Assembly (NCBI RefSeq): GCF_024398035.1
Contig: NZ_CP073748.1
Span: 1,158,001 to 1,222,000 of the forward strand
Length of the DNA stretch: 64,000 bases
Source: Kordiimonas sp. SCSIO 12603
GTDB lineage: Bacteria > Pseudomonadota > Alphaproteobacteria > Sphingomonadales > Kordiimonadaceae
Direction: 5' to 3'
Part shown: positions 46,555 through 55,444 of the stretch, piece after piece
Position numbering within the stretch: position 1 is the first letter of the stretch
How the letters are laid out: each line of letters starts with the position of its first letter
Notes under the pieces: model-generated
The model's database searches: none
What the model saw: only the letters and a program-made list of their open reading frames with translations
Told to the model about the DNA's origin: nothing
Position numbers and translations under genes: made by a program

Positions 46555-47652
46555 ATGTTTGATCCTCACTTCCCTGATGCAGATATGAATTTCTGGCACA
46601 ATACCAGCGAGCTTGGTGTTGCCGGTACTGGTTTTGCCCTTCCGGGCGCACCGATTTCCACGCCTGAACTTCTTGCGCATATGGAAAAACAGTTTGGGCT
46701 CGAATGCGCAAAACGTGGCCGCATTTACGCTGAGAAAATGAATATCCAGCACAGGCACATTGCGCGCGATCTTCTAGAGCGTAGGGAAGGCCCAAGAGAG
46801 GGGCACAGCAACCCTGATCTGGCTGCTCAAGCGATTAAGGAAGCCCTTGCTGATGCAGGCATGGTGGTAAGCGATCTTGGTTATATCATTGGCCATACGG
46901 CGAGTCCGGCGCGTCTTATTCCTAACAACATGGCGTTTGTGGCAGATAAGCTAGAATACCGTGGACCTTATATGGAACTAAGGCAAGCGTGTACGGGCTT
47001 TGCCAATGCACTCGCTATTGCATACGGTATGCTTTCCGGCCCAAGCGCAAAGCCCATTGCTATCGTAGGCTCTGAAACCGGTTCTGCTTACTTTGATCCT
47101 GAGCGAGTGAAAGAAGATGCAGGCCAATTAGTGAATCTGGTGCAAATGGGTGATGCGGCTGGTGCGATTATTCTTGTACCAGAAGGATACGAAAACAAAG
47201 GCAAGCTTTCCCACAGTTTCTTCGGGCATATCGGTCTCGGCCGTGAACCCGGGTTTACAGTACTTGAAGGTGGCTCAAACGCGCCCTTTACAAGTGGTGA
47301 CGTGATTGAATTTGCTCATGAATTTGGTTCGGTCCGAGTGAACGGTCCTGAGCTTTTTATCGCAGGCATTCAGGCGTCGCTTTCCATCGGCAGCGGCATT
47401 GAAGATGTGAACCATATTATCCCGCATCAGGCGAATGGCAATATGGGTGCATTGATGGAAGAACATATGGGCATGGATGGCAGCCGTGTCTTTGTGAATG
47501 CGCACAAGCGCGGCAACACAGGCTCAGCTGCTATCTGGTTGGCGCTTGCGGAACTTAGAAAACAAATGGTTGGGGGGGAAACCGCATTGATACTGGGAGC
47601 TGAGGCAACCAAATATCTGTATGGTGGGTTCCGGTACACACATGGATTATGA
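46555..47652 (+). CDS. 3-oxoacyl-ACP synthase III family ketosynthase
   Basis: 365 residues. Thiolase fold with the FabH-type triad: cysteine in RQACTGFANALA, histidine in HIIPHQANGNM, asparagine in HKRGNTGSAAIWLALAEL. A charged segment (KMNIQHRHIARDLLERREGPREGHSNPD) distinguishes it from housekeeping FabH and recalls ketosynthases of secondary lipid or aryl-polyene/resorcinol clusters (recollection, not checked). AGGA lies 9 bases upstream. Its end overlaps the ABC ATPase gene. Confidence 0.85.
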   Translation: MFDPHFPDADMNFWHNTSELGVAGTGFALPGAPISTPELLAHMEKQFGLECAKRGRIYAEKMNIQHRHIARDLLERREGPREGHSNPDLAAQAIKEALADAGMVVSDLGYIIGHTASPARLIPNNMAFVADKLEYRGPYMELRQACTGFANALAIAYGMLSGPSAKPIAIVGSETGSAYFDPERVKEDAGQLVNLVQMGDAAGAIILVPEGYENKGKLSHSFFGHIGLGREPGFTVLEGGSNAPFTSGDVIEFAHEFGSVRVNGPELFIAGIQASLSIGSGIEDVNHIIPHQANGNMGALMEEHMGMDGSRVFVNAHKRGNTGSAAIWLALAELRKQMVGGETALILGAEATKYLYGGFRYTHGL

Positions 47653-48589
47653 ACCACTTCTCAGCGTTTCCGTGCTTCAGAAACGCTTTGGTGAACGTAT
47701 TGCAATTGATGGCTTTGATCTAACCCTTGAAAAAGGGCAGGTATATGGGCTTTTGGGGGCTAATGGTGGCGGTAAAACCACATGCCTCCGTATGCTGGCA
47801 GGGCTTTTACCGCCTGATGGCGGCTTTGGCACGGTGCTTGGCTATAACCTTGAAGGAGGGGATAGAAAAGCATTTGAAAGTATGCGTCACCGTGTGGGTT
47901 ATATGGCGCAGAAGCATTCGCTCTATGATAATCTCACCGTTGAAGAAAATCTCCGTTTCCGGGCTGATGTTTATTGCCTAAGGGATGCCAAAGCGGCGGT
48001 TGCGAAACTTATTGAAGAATTTGAACTAAGTGAATACCGAAATGCCCGTGCGCGCGAGCTTTCTGGCGGTTGGGCACGGAAGCTTCAGCTTGCAGCGGCG
48101 TTGGTGCACGGCCCTGAACTAGTGCTGCTTGATGAACCAACGGCCGGGCTTGATGCTTATGCCAAAGCCGAGGTGTGGGAATGCATCAGCAAACTGGCTG
48201 ATAAGGGTGTTGGTGTTATTGTTTCTACCCATGATCTGATGGAAGCACAGCGGTGTGATAAAGCCAGTTTCTTTGTGGATGGTTCTATTGTTGCGAGCGG
48301 TACTCTGGATGAGATTATTGGGCAATCTCTCGTAACCCGAGTGACTTTCCTGAGCACGGATTATGAAGGGTATTTCAAAGAGCTTTCAGAACAGCCTTAT
48401 GCGCTTAGCATAGTTAAGAAAACAGATGGTTCTTGCCTCGCGCTGCCCTCTGAAGAACTACCAGCGTTGATGGAATTTTCAGAACGAAAAGGCATCCCCG
48501 TACAGATGCAAACCCCAACTATTGAAGATGCGGCCCTTGCGCTCGTTCGAGGTTGGTCAGAAGAAAAGGGCGGGCTTTATGTTCAGTAA
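47642..48589 (+). CDS. ABC transporter ATP-binding protein (ABC-2 type)
   Basis: 315 residues from the ATG at 47642, or 322 from an ATG at 47621; both overlap the ketosynthase gene. Walker A GANGGGKTT, signature LSGGWARKLQLAAALVH, Walker B LVLLDEPTAGLD and H-switch STHD are intact. C-terminal about 80 residues form a regulatory extension. It powers the permease that overlaps its end. The ABC-2 family exports polysaccharides, drugs or lipids. Confidence 0.9.
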   Translation: MDYEPLLSVSVLQKRFGERIAIDGFDLTLEKGQVYGLLGANGGGKTTCLRMLAGLLPPDGGFGTVLGYNLEGGDRKAFESMRHRVGYMAQKHSLYDNLTVEENLRFRADVYCLRDAKAAVAKLIEEFELSEYRNARARELSGGWARKLQLAAALVHGPELVLLDEPTAGLDAYAKAEVWECISKLADKGVGVIVSTHDLMEAQRCDKASFFVDGSIVASGTLDEIIGQSLVTRVTFLSTDYEGYFKELSEQPYALSIVKKTDGSCLALPSEELPALMEFSERKGIPVQMQTPTIEDAALALVRGWSEEKGGLYVQ

Positions 48590-49688
48590 TATTAAACGCC
48601 GCCTACACCGGATTATGGCTGTAGCCCGCCTGGAAACCATACAGTTGATGCGGGAACGCACCACGTTTTCCCTGATTGTGTTGATCCCTCTTGTACAGAT
48701 TGTTCTTTTTGGGTTTGCGGTAAATATGAACCCAAAAGATGTGCCAATGGCAATTGCGGGTACGCAGGATGGGCTTTATGAGCGGCTGGAAACGATTGCA
48801 GAAGGAACAGGTTATTTTCTTCCGCTGGATGGGCTCCTGCCGCAGGGAAGTGCCGAAGCACGCGTGCGCAGCGGACAGGCGCTTATCGGTATTGAACTGG
48901 CGGAAGAAGTCGATTTTGATGATCTGGAAGCAGATGCAAAACCGCTTACGGTGTATGTTGATGCGTCTGATGCACAAGCGGTGGCAGCGGCAGCTAGCAT
49001 GATGGAAAATGCTTACCTGAAGCACCTGCTGATGGGGGAAGTTGGGAATGCTACTTCCAATACGGTTTGGCTCTATAATCCGGAACGAGAAACCGCCTGG
49101 ACAATTGTCCCCGGCCTTGTGGGGGTGGTGATTATGATCAGCATGCTTATGCTTGGCGCGCTTTCACTGGTGAGCGAGCGGGAGCGAGGCACATGGGAAA
49201 CACTCCTCACGACCCCGGTTGAAGGACTTGATGCGCTCTTTGGTAAACTCAGCCCTTGTGTGGTTATGGCGCTTTTGCAGGCGGTGCTTGTTGTTGTGGC
49301 AGCAAATGTGTTGTTCAGTGTACCTATGAGCGGCGTTGTATCGCTCCTTTTAATCGTAGTGCCATTATTTGCCGTGGCGCATTTAATGCTTGGCTTTGCT
49401 TTTTCAGCGCTCGCACAAACACAGTTGCAGGCGGTGCAGGGGGCTGTGGCTTTTTATCTGCCCTCCATGCTGCTTTCAGGTTTTATGTTCCCCTATCAGG
49501 GGATGCCGCTTTGGGCCAAAGTGATCGCTGAAATGCTGCCGCTTACGCATTTTGTAAGGATGGCACGTGGTTTGATGCTGAAGGGACAAAGTTTTGCAGC
49601 CGTGGCACATGAACTACTGCCTATTCTTATCTTTATGGTAATTGCGATGCTGTTTGCTCTCCGGGCTTACCGCGCGAAGCTGGATTAG
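48579..49688 (+). CDS. ABC-2 family transporter permease
   Basis: 369 residues from the ATG at 48579, overlapping the ATPase gene by 11 bases. Membrane helix near 28-50, a large periplasmic loop at about 50-185, then five further helices (VPGLVGVVIMISMLMLGALSLVSERERGTWETLLTTPV and onwards). This is the YhhJ/DrrB-like layout. With the ATPase and the ketosynthase it forms one translationally coupled set, pointing to export of a lipid-like product (inference). Confidence 0.88.
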   Translation: MFSNIKRRLHRIMAVARLETIQLMRERTTFSLIVLIPLVQIVLFGFAVNMNPKDVPMAIAGTQDGLYERLETIAEGTGYFLPLDGLLPQGSAEARVRSGQALIGIELAEEVDFDDLEADAKPLTVYVDASDAQAVAAAASMMENAYLKHLLMGEVGNATSNTVWLYNPERETAWTIVPGLVGVVIMISMLMLGALSLVSERERGTWETLLTTPVEGLDALFGKLSPCVVMALLQAVLVVVAANVLFSVPMSGVVSLLLIVVPLFAVAHLMLGFAFSALAQTQLQAVQGAVAFYLPSMLLSGFMFPYQGMPLWAKVIAEMLPLTHFVRMARGLMLKGQSFAAVAHELLPILIFMVIAMLFALRAYRAKLD

Positions 49689-49789
49689 CTTTATCCCGAA
49701 TAACTGTTTGGCAAATACTACTTGTGCCTATCGGCTCTGGCATTCAGTATCCGTTTTATTGCCAAACGGTTTTCGGGGGTGAAAGCATA

Positions 49790-50935
49790 ATGAAGCTGAA
49801 ATTTCTTGGTATTGCTGCCGCGTTTATGATTTCAAGCGCCAGTGTGGCTGCAGATAAAGCAACAGAAACAGTGGTGCTTATTACTATTGATGGTCTCCGC
49901 TGGCAGGAACTGTTCACGGGCGTGGATAAGGCCTTCTTCGACCAGAAGGATTATATCGCCTACAAGAAAACGCATGGTGATTTTAAAAAGAAATACTGGC
50001 GGGCAACTGGTGATGATCGCCGCCGTGTGATGATGCCGTTTTTCTGGGATACGGTCGGCAAGGAAGGCCAGTTATACGGAAACCGCACTAAAGGCAGCAT
50101 TGGTAACATCACGAACCAATTTCATTTTTCCTATCCGGGATATAGTGAAATCCTCACTGGGTATGCCGATGATGCCCGTATCACCAGCAATGATAAAATA
50201 CCAAACCCGAACCGCACCATTCTTGAATGGTTGAACGGTAAGCCTGTACACAAAGGGAAGGTTGCAGCGTTCGGTTCGTGGGATGTATTTCCGTATATTG
50301 TGAATGAAAGCCGTTCCGGTGTGCCTGTAAACGCGGGGTTTGAAGCGTATGATGAAAGTGTTTCACCAAAGGTGAAAGAACTGAACAAGCTGCAGGAACA
50401 AATCCCAAGCCCTTGGGATACAGTACGCCTTGATGCCTTCACCATGGGGTTCGCCCGCGAAGCAATGGCAAAAGAAAAGCTCGATCTCGTCTATATTGCC
50501 ATGGGGGAAACTGATGATTTCGCTCATGATGGCCACTATGACCTCTATGTGGATGCTGCATACCGAACTGACCAGATGATTGGTGATTTGTGGGCATGGC
50601 TCCAGTCTGACACGCGCTACAGCGGCAAAACCACCATGATCATTACAACAGATCATGGGCGCGGCAGTGAAGGCCTTGAAACATGGAAATCACACGGCCG
50701 CTTTAAATACCGGAAAGAAGACGGTGCAGAAGCTATTTCTAGCTACAAAGGTGATACGGAAATCTGGATGGCGGTGATAGGGCCAGATACCCCTGCGACA
50801 GGGGAGGTATCCGGCGGGCCTGTCGTAACCCTTTCCCAAATAGCAGCAACAACTGCTCGCTTCCTTGGTTATGATTATAAGGGTGACCACGCAGGGAAAA
50901 AAGTAGGCGCTCCTATCAAGGAAATGATGAAGTAA
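49790..50935 (+). CDS. Alkaline-phosphatase-superfamily phosphodiesterase-like protein
   Basis: 381 residues from the ATG at 49790 (GGGGGTGA site); signal peptide at 1-21 (VAA/DK), so periplasmic. Metal-site segments are VVLITIDGLRWQELF with the conserved Asp, MGETDDFAHDGHYDLYVDA, and IIITTDHGRGSEGLETWKSHG, close to nucleotide pyrophosphatase/phosphodiesterases and PglZ-like proteins. Substrate unknown. It follows the exporter by about 100 bases and might process the exported compound. Confidence 0.85.
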   Translation: MKLKFLGIAAAFMISSASVAADKATETVVLITIDGLRWQELFTGVDKAFFDQKDYIAYKKTHGDFKKKYWRATGDDRRRVMMPFFWDTVGKEGQLYGNRTKGSIGNITNQFHFSYPGYSEILTGYADDARITSNDKIPNPNRTILEWLNGKPVHKGKVAAFGSWDVFPYIVNESRSGVPVNAGFEAYDESVSPKVKELNKLQEQIPSPWDTVRLDAFTMGFAREAMAKEKLDLVYIAMGETDDFAHDGHYDLYVDAAYRTDQMIGDLWAWLQSDTRYSGKTTMIITTDHGRGSEGLETWKSHGRFKYRKEDGAEAISSYKGDTEIWMAVIGPDTPATGEVSGGPVVTLSQIAATTARFLGYDYKGDHAGKKVGAPIKEMMK

Positions 50936-51197
50936 GGAAAGACTTCATATTTTAAGACTGGCGCAGTTTTATTCACCTATCAAACTTGAAAACGGCTGAT
51001 TGATTTCTGAAAAATATGTCCTAATCGTCCGAACAGGTCGCTTTAACCGTCTGTTTTCTATAGGTCGTGCGCCCAAGATTGAATTTTGCACAAAGTTCGA
51101 ATTATATTCATTTTTATAATCGAAAGTTTGGCATCCTGTGATGTTCAGTGTAGGGTAAAACCCAGATATTGAACCCATTAACCAAGAAAGTTTTGAA

Positions 51198-52322
51198 ATG
51201 CGTGTTCTAACCTCCCTTCTTCTCGTCGCATTCCTTGCAGCTTGCGGCAGTTCGGAAAATGAAACTCAGAAAGAAGCGCCTGTTAAGGGGCTTCGGGTTT
51301 TTGAAGTAACCCAGTCGGCATCAAAGATGCTGCGTACATACCCAAGTGTTATTCAGCCATCAGAAGAAAGTAAGCTTTCTTTTGAAATCTCAGGCCAGCT
51401 TGGTGAAGTTTCACTGGAAGTGGGAGAACGGGTGAAGGCTGGTGATGTGTTGTTGCAGCTTGATGATACATCGCTCAAGCTTGAAGTGCAGCAAGCGCGC
51501 GCGGCCCTTGAGCAGGCGGAAGCTTCCGAGAAAAATGCCCGTACAGATTTTGAACGTAAAGCAGCGCTTCTTCAATCAGGCAATGTAACCCGAGCGGCAT
51601 ACGATTCCGCTGATACACAGCTTAAAAGCTCTGTCGCGCAGGTAGAACAGGCACGCCAGCAACTTGGTCTGTCAGAAGAAAAACTCGTTAAATCAACCTT
51701 GAAGGCACCGTTTTCCGGTGTGATTTCAGCCCTTAATGTAGACTCCTTTAATACGGTTTCGCCGGGCAATGCAGTGCTCACCCTTTACGGTGAAGGTACG
51801 TATGAAGTTGCTTTTAATGTGCCGTCTACTGTGATCAATGACCTGAAAGTGGGTGACCAAACGAGCGTTGAGGTTTCTGATCTGAACCTTACTGGCCTGA
51901 AGGGGCACATTAAGGAACTAGGTTCCCGCGCACAGCAGGTTTCAGCGTTCCCGGTGGTGGTTGTTCTTGAAGACAGCAACAGTAACTTGAAGGCTGGCAT
52001 GCCAGCTGAAGTGGAAGTTTCCGTGAACCTCATTGGCGGTACAGAAGGGTTCCTTGTGCCTATCCACTGTTTTGTGCTGAGCGAAGCGGGTGAAATGGAC
52101 CGTGCTCGTGCCGTGCGGGATGAGCATAAAGATACAAACCTTCTTTATGTGTTTGATCCTGCCTCCTCAACAGTGAAAGCCCGTGAAGTGGTGATTTCTG
52201 GCGTACGCGGCAATATGGCGATTGTAACATCTGGCTTGAACGCTGGTGAGCTTATCGCTTCTGCCGGTGTATCTTACCTAAGCGACGGCCAGAAAGTTCG
52301 CCGTCTGCCAGACCTGCGCTAG
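51198..52322 (+). CDS. RND efflux periplasmic adaptor (membrane fusion protein)
   Basis: 374 residues, lipoprotein by LAAC at residues 13-16. Membrane-fusion pattern: lipoyl half motif (GQLGEVSLEVGERVKAGDVLLQLDD), alpha-hairpin QARAALEQAEASEKNARTDF to AAYDSADTQLKSSVAQVEQARQQL, second lipoyl half LKAPFSGVISALNVDSFNTVSPGNAVLTL, then beta-barrel. It bridges the RND pump to an outer-membrane channel. The RND gene begins 14 bases later. No outer-membrane channel gene is seen. Confidence 0.93.
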   Translation: MRVLTSLLLVAFLAACGSSENETQKEAPVKGLRVFEVTQSASKMLRTYPSVIQPSEESKLSFEISGQLGEVSLEVGERVKAGDVLLQLDDTSLKLEVQQARAALEQAEASEKNARTDFERKAALLQSGNVTRAAYDSADTQLKSSVAQVEQARQQLGLSEEKLVKSTLKAPFSGVISALNVDSFNTVSPGNAVLTLYGEGTYEVAFNVPSTVINDLKVGDQTSVEVSDLNLTGLKGHIKELGSRAQQVSAFPVVVVLEDSNSNLKAGMPAEVEVSVNLIGGTEGFLVPIHCFVLSEAGEMDRARAVRDEHKDTNLLYVFDPASSTVKAREVVISGVRGNMAIVTSGLNAGELIASAGVSYLSDGQKVRRLPDLR

Positions 52323-52336
52323 TTAGGGGAATTTTC

Positions 52337-55300
52337 ATGTCTCTTACTGAATTTGGATTATCCAAATCACGGTTCGCCTATTTGCTTATGGTAGGCCTCG
52401 TGATGGCTGGTTTTATTCTGTATCCGAACTTCTCCAAGCGGGAAGATCCGGAAATTACCATCAGAAATGCGCAGGTGGATGTAAAATTCCCCGGCCTGCC
52501 GCCGCAAAAGATGGAAAAATTGATTGCCGAACAGCTGGAACGTAAGGTTCGGGAAATCAAGGAAGTGAAGGAAATCAACACGGTTATTAAAACCGGTAGC
52601 CTTCGCACAAGCGTTACGCTGAAAGATGAATATTCTGATCTGGACGGTATCTGGCAGGACCTTCGGGATAAAATGAATGACCTGAAGCGTGATTTGCCGT
52701 CTGGTGCACAGGGGCCGTTTGTAAACACAGATGTGGGCGATGTGGCGATTGCCACTATTGCGCTTACGGCTGAGGGTTTTTCCTATAACGAGATGGAAGA
52801 AACCGCGAAGGATCTGCAGCGCACGCTTTATACCGTGAAAGGTGTGGCCAAAGTTGAAGTTTCTGGTGTGCAGGAAGAACGCATCTGGCTTGAACTTGAT
52901 GCCCGGCGGTTCGCCACTATCGGGGCGCAGGTAAATACACTTATCGATAACCTGCAGAAGCAGAATATCATTCTGCCAGCGGGTGAGCTGAATGCAGATG
53001 GCGCTTCTTTCCAACTTGAAGCATCGGGTGATTTCCAGAGCGTTGAAGAAATTGAAAATATGCTCATTAAGATTAATGATGCAGGTGATTTCGTACGCTT
53101 GAAGGATTTGGTAACGGTGAAACGCGGTTATGTTTCACCGAAGCAGAAACCGATTTTCTATAATTTGCGTCCTGCTGTTGTTGTAACGGTGCAGATGCAG
53201 CCAAGCTTTGATATCCAGCAGGTTGGTGACGGTGTGAAAACTGCCACCGAAGCTTTCGAAGATGGCCTTCCGATTGGGTATAAGCTTGATTTCGCTACCT
53301 TCCAGCCAGCTGAGGTAACTAAATCCGTCAACAATGCACTTAGCAACGTGGGGCAAACCTTCGTTGTGGTGCTTGTGGTGGTTCTTTTGTTCCTTGGCGT
53401 TCGTTCAGGTATTGTTATCGCCTCCATCGTGCCGTTTGCGATTATGTTCTCGCTGATTGGCATGTCTGTGCTTGGAATTGCGCTTGAGCAGGTTTCCATT
53501 GCTGCGGTGATTATCTCCCTTGGTCTCCTTGTGGATAACGGGGTTGTGGTGGTGGAGGATATCCTCCGCCGGATCAAAGAGGGGCAATCAAACCATGAAG
53601 CAGCGGTTGGCGCTGGCAAACAGTTTGCTGTGCCGCTTCTTGTATCGTCGCTTACAACCATGTTTGCTTTCACGCCTTTCTTCCTTCTTGTGGGGAACGA
53701 AGGTGAATATGCCTTCTCGCTAGGTACCGTTGTGGTACTTACACTCACGGGTTCATGGCTTTCTGCCATGTATTTCATGCCGCTTATCGCTGCCAAGGTG
53801 TTGAAGCTTTCAAAGAAGGATATGATACCTGAGGAAGAACGTAAGCCCTCTAAACTGGCGGAGATTTACATGCCGCTTCTTCGCCCCTTTACCAAGCGTG
53901 CGGGTGTTGTTGTGCTGGTGTGTTATGCCCTTGTATTTGGTTCTATGCAGCTCTTTGGGTATGCGAAGAATGAAATGTTCCCAGCAAGTGAGCGCGGTGA
54001 AGTGCTGATTTATATGGATATGCCAAAGGGTGTTCATATTGAAGCAACAGAAGCGGTGGCCAAAGCAACGATGCGCTATATCGCTGATAAGGATATCAAC
54101 CCTGAAGTGGTTGATCATATAGCCTATGTTGGTGATGGTGGCCCCCGTTTCTATCTGGCGCTTAGCCCTGAGGACCCTGATCAGGCATTTGCTTTCTTCC
54201 TTGTGAACACAAGCTCGAATGAAGGCGCAAATGAGTTTGGCGAACGCTTCAAACGGTATGCGTTTGAAAATATCCCTGATGCTGTGTTCCGTGTGAAACG
54301 CCTTAGCATGGGGGCGGGCGAAAGTGGCACGGTTGAGATTGAGCTTTCCGGTCCTGATGCATCCCGCCTTCTTGATATGGGTAATGAAGTGAAGGAAATC
54401 TTCGCGCAGGCTCCAGGTGTGATTGAAAACAAGCATGACTGGGGCCAACGGGTAATGAAATTCCTGATTGATGTTGATCAGGATAATGCTCGCCGCCTTG
54501 ATATTACGTCAGAGCAGATGGCGCAGGTGCTCAGTGCTTACTTTGATGGATATCAGATTTCTGATTTCCGTCAGGCATCAGAAACTATTCCGATTATGCT
54601 CCGTGCTTCGGAACGGGACCGTAACAGTGTTGAAGACCTTCTGAACATTGTGCTTCCGGGCCCGGATGGTTTGATGTCGCTTGAGCAGGTGGCAACGCTG
54701 AATACCCAGCTTGTTATGTCACAAATTCGCCGTAAGGATCAGGTGCGCACAATCACTGTTCGGGCGAAAAGCAACCAGCTTACTGCGCAAGAGCTCTATA
54801 ACACCATTGAAGCTGATCTGAACAAAGTTGACTTATCGGGCGGCTATAAAATCACGATTGGTGGTGAGCTGAAGGATTCTTCTGAGATCTACGGCAAACT
54901 TGGTGCAGGCCTTCCGTTTGCTTTCCTTCTGATGATCCTTGCAGTGGTGTTCCAGTTCAACTCCATGCGCCGCAGTGCTATCATCTTTATGTCCGTACCG
55001 TTGGCGCTTATTGGGGTGCCGGTTGGGCTGCTTGTAACGGGTGAGCCGCTTTCCTTCTTCGCAACGCTTGGCATTATCAGCCTTGCGGGTATCGTGATTA
55101 ACAACTCCATCGTGCTTGTTGATCAGATCGATATTGAGCGAGAGGAAACGGATTTGTTGAGCGCGATTGTTGCCGCGGGCGGAAAACGCCTTCAGCCGAT
55201 CCTGCTTACATCCATCACGACGGTGGTTGGCCTCTTGCCGCTTTACTTAACGGGTGGTGCGCTGTGGTCTCCACTTGCTGCCGTGATGATGTTCGGTTTG

Positions 55301-55381
55301 GCGATTGCGTCTGTTCTCACGCTCTTCTTCGTGCCAGCGCTTTATTACATGTTCTATCGCCGTGAGGCTGTTGAAGCGTAA
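52337..55381 (+). CDS. RND efflux transporter permease
   Basis: 1014 residues of the AcrB-like family, with N-terminal helix (YLLMVGLVMAGFILYPNFSKREDPEI), periplasmic porter domains, and two sets of helices; proton-relay aspartates lie in LGLLVDNGVVVVEDILRRI. The C-terminus GGALWSPLAAVMMFGLAIASVL is repeated in a second partial copy at 57719-57922. It works as a trimer, exporting hydrophobic compounds by proton flow. Group (HAE1 or metal type) is not settled by motifs seen. Confidence 0.94.
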   Translation: MSLTEFGLSKSRFAYLLMVGLVMAGFILYPNFSKREDPEITIRNAQVDVKFPGLPPQKMEKLIAEQLERKVREIKEVKEINTVIKTGSLRTSVTLKDEYSDLDGIWQDLRDKMNDLKRDLPSGAQGPFVNTDVGDVAIATIALTAEGFSYNEMEETAKDLQRTLYTVKGVAKVEVSGVQEERIWLELDARRFATIGAQVNTLIDNLQKQNIILPAGELNADGASFQLEASGDFQSVEEIENMLIKINDAGDFVRLKDLVTVKRGYVSPKQKPIFYNLRPAVVVTVQMQPSFDIQQVGDGVKTATEAFEDGLPIGYKLDFATFQPAEVTKSVNNALSNVGQTFVVVLVVVLLFLGVRSGIVIASIVPFAIMFSLIGMSVLGIALEQVSIAAVIISLGLLVDNGVVVVEDILRRIKEGQSNHEAAVGAGKQFAVPLLVSSLTTMFAFTPFFLLVGNEGEYAFSLGTVVVLTLTGSWLSAMYFMPLIAAKVLKLSKKDMIPEEERKPSKLAEIYMPLLRPFTKRAGVVVLVCYALVFGSMQLFGYAKNEMFPASERGEVLIYMDMPKGVHIEATEAVAKATMRYIADKDINPEVVDHIAYVGDGGPRFYLALSPEDPDQAFAFFLVNTSSNEGANEFGERFKRYAFENIPDAVFRVKRLSMGAGESGTVEIELSGPDASRLLDMGNEVKEIFAQAPGVIENKHDWGQRVMKFLIDVDQDNARRLDITSEQMAQVLSAYFDGYQISDFRQASETIPIMLRASERDRNSVEDLLNIVLPGPDGLMSLEQVATLNTQLVMSQIRRKDQVRTITVRAKSNQLTAQELYNTIEADLNKVDLSGGYKITIGGELKDSSEIYGKLGAGLPFAFLLMILAVVFQFNSMRRSAIIFMSVPLALIGVPVGLLVTGEPLSFFATLGIISLAGIVINNSIVLVDQIDIEREETDLLSAIVAAGGKRLQPILLTSITTVVGLLPLYLTGGALWSPLAAVMMFGLAIASVLTLFFVPALYYMFYRREAVEA

Positions 55382-55431
55382 GGCACAAGAAAGCTTATCA
55401 AGGAAAAGGCGCTCCAGGAGGCGCCTTTTTT
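55183..55431 (+). repeat. RND 3'-end repeat, copy A (inside the intact RND gene)
   Basis: The last 199 bases of the RND gene plus its terminator. Copy B at 57724-57971 matches it over about 248 bases with roughly twenty substitutions by eye and no frame break. Substitutions are mostly at third codon positions and cluster in the first quarter; a long central block is identical. The two copies have the same length up to the stop codon. Confidence 0.9.
55406..55431 (+). terminator. Terminator of the RND operon
   Basis: AAGGCGC and GCGCCTT pair around eight bases, followed by Ts. A very similar hairpin is found after the partial RND copy at 57944-57971. Confidence 0.85.
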
Positions 55432-55444
55432 ATTTCGATAAACA

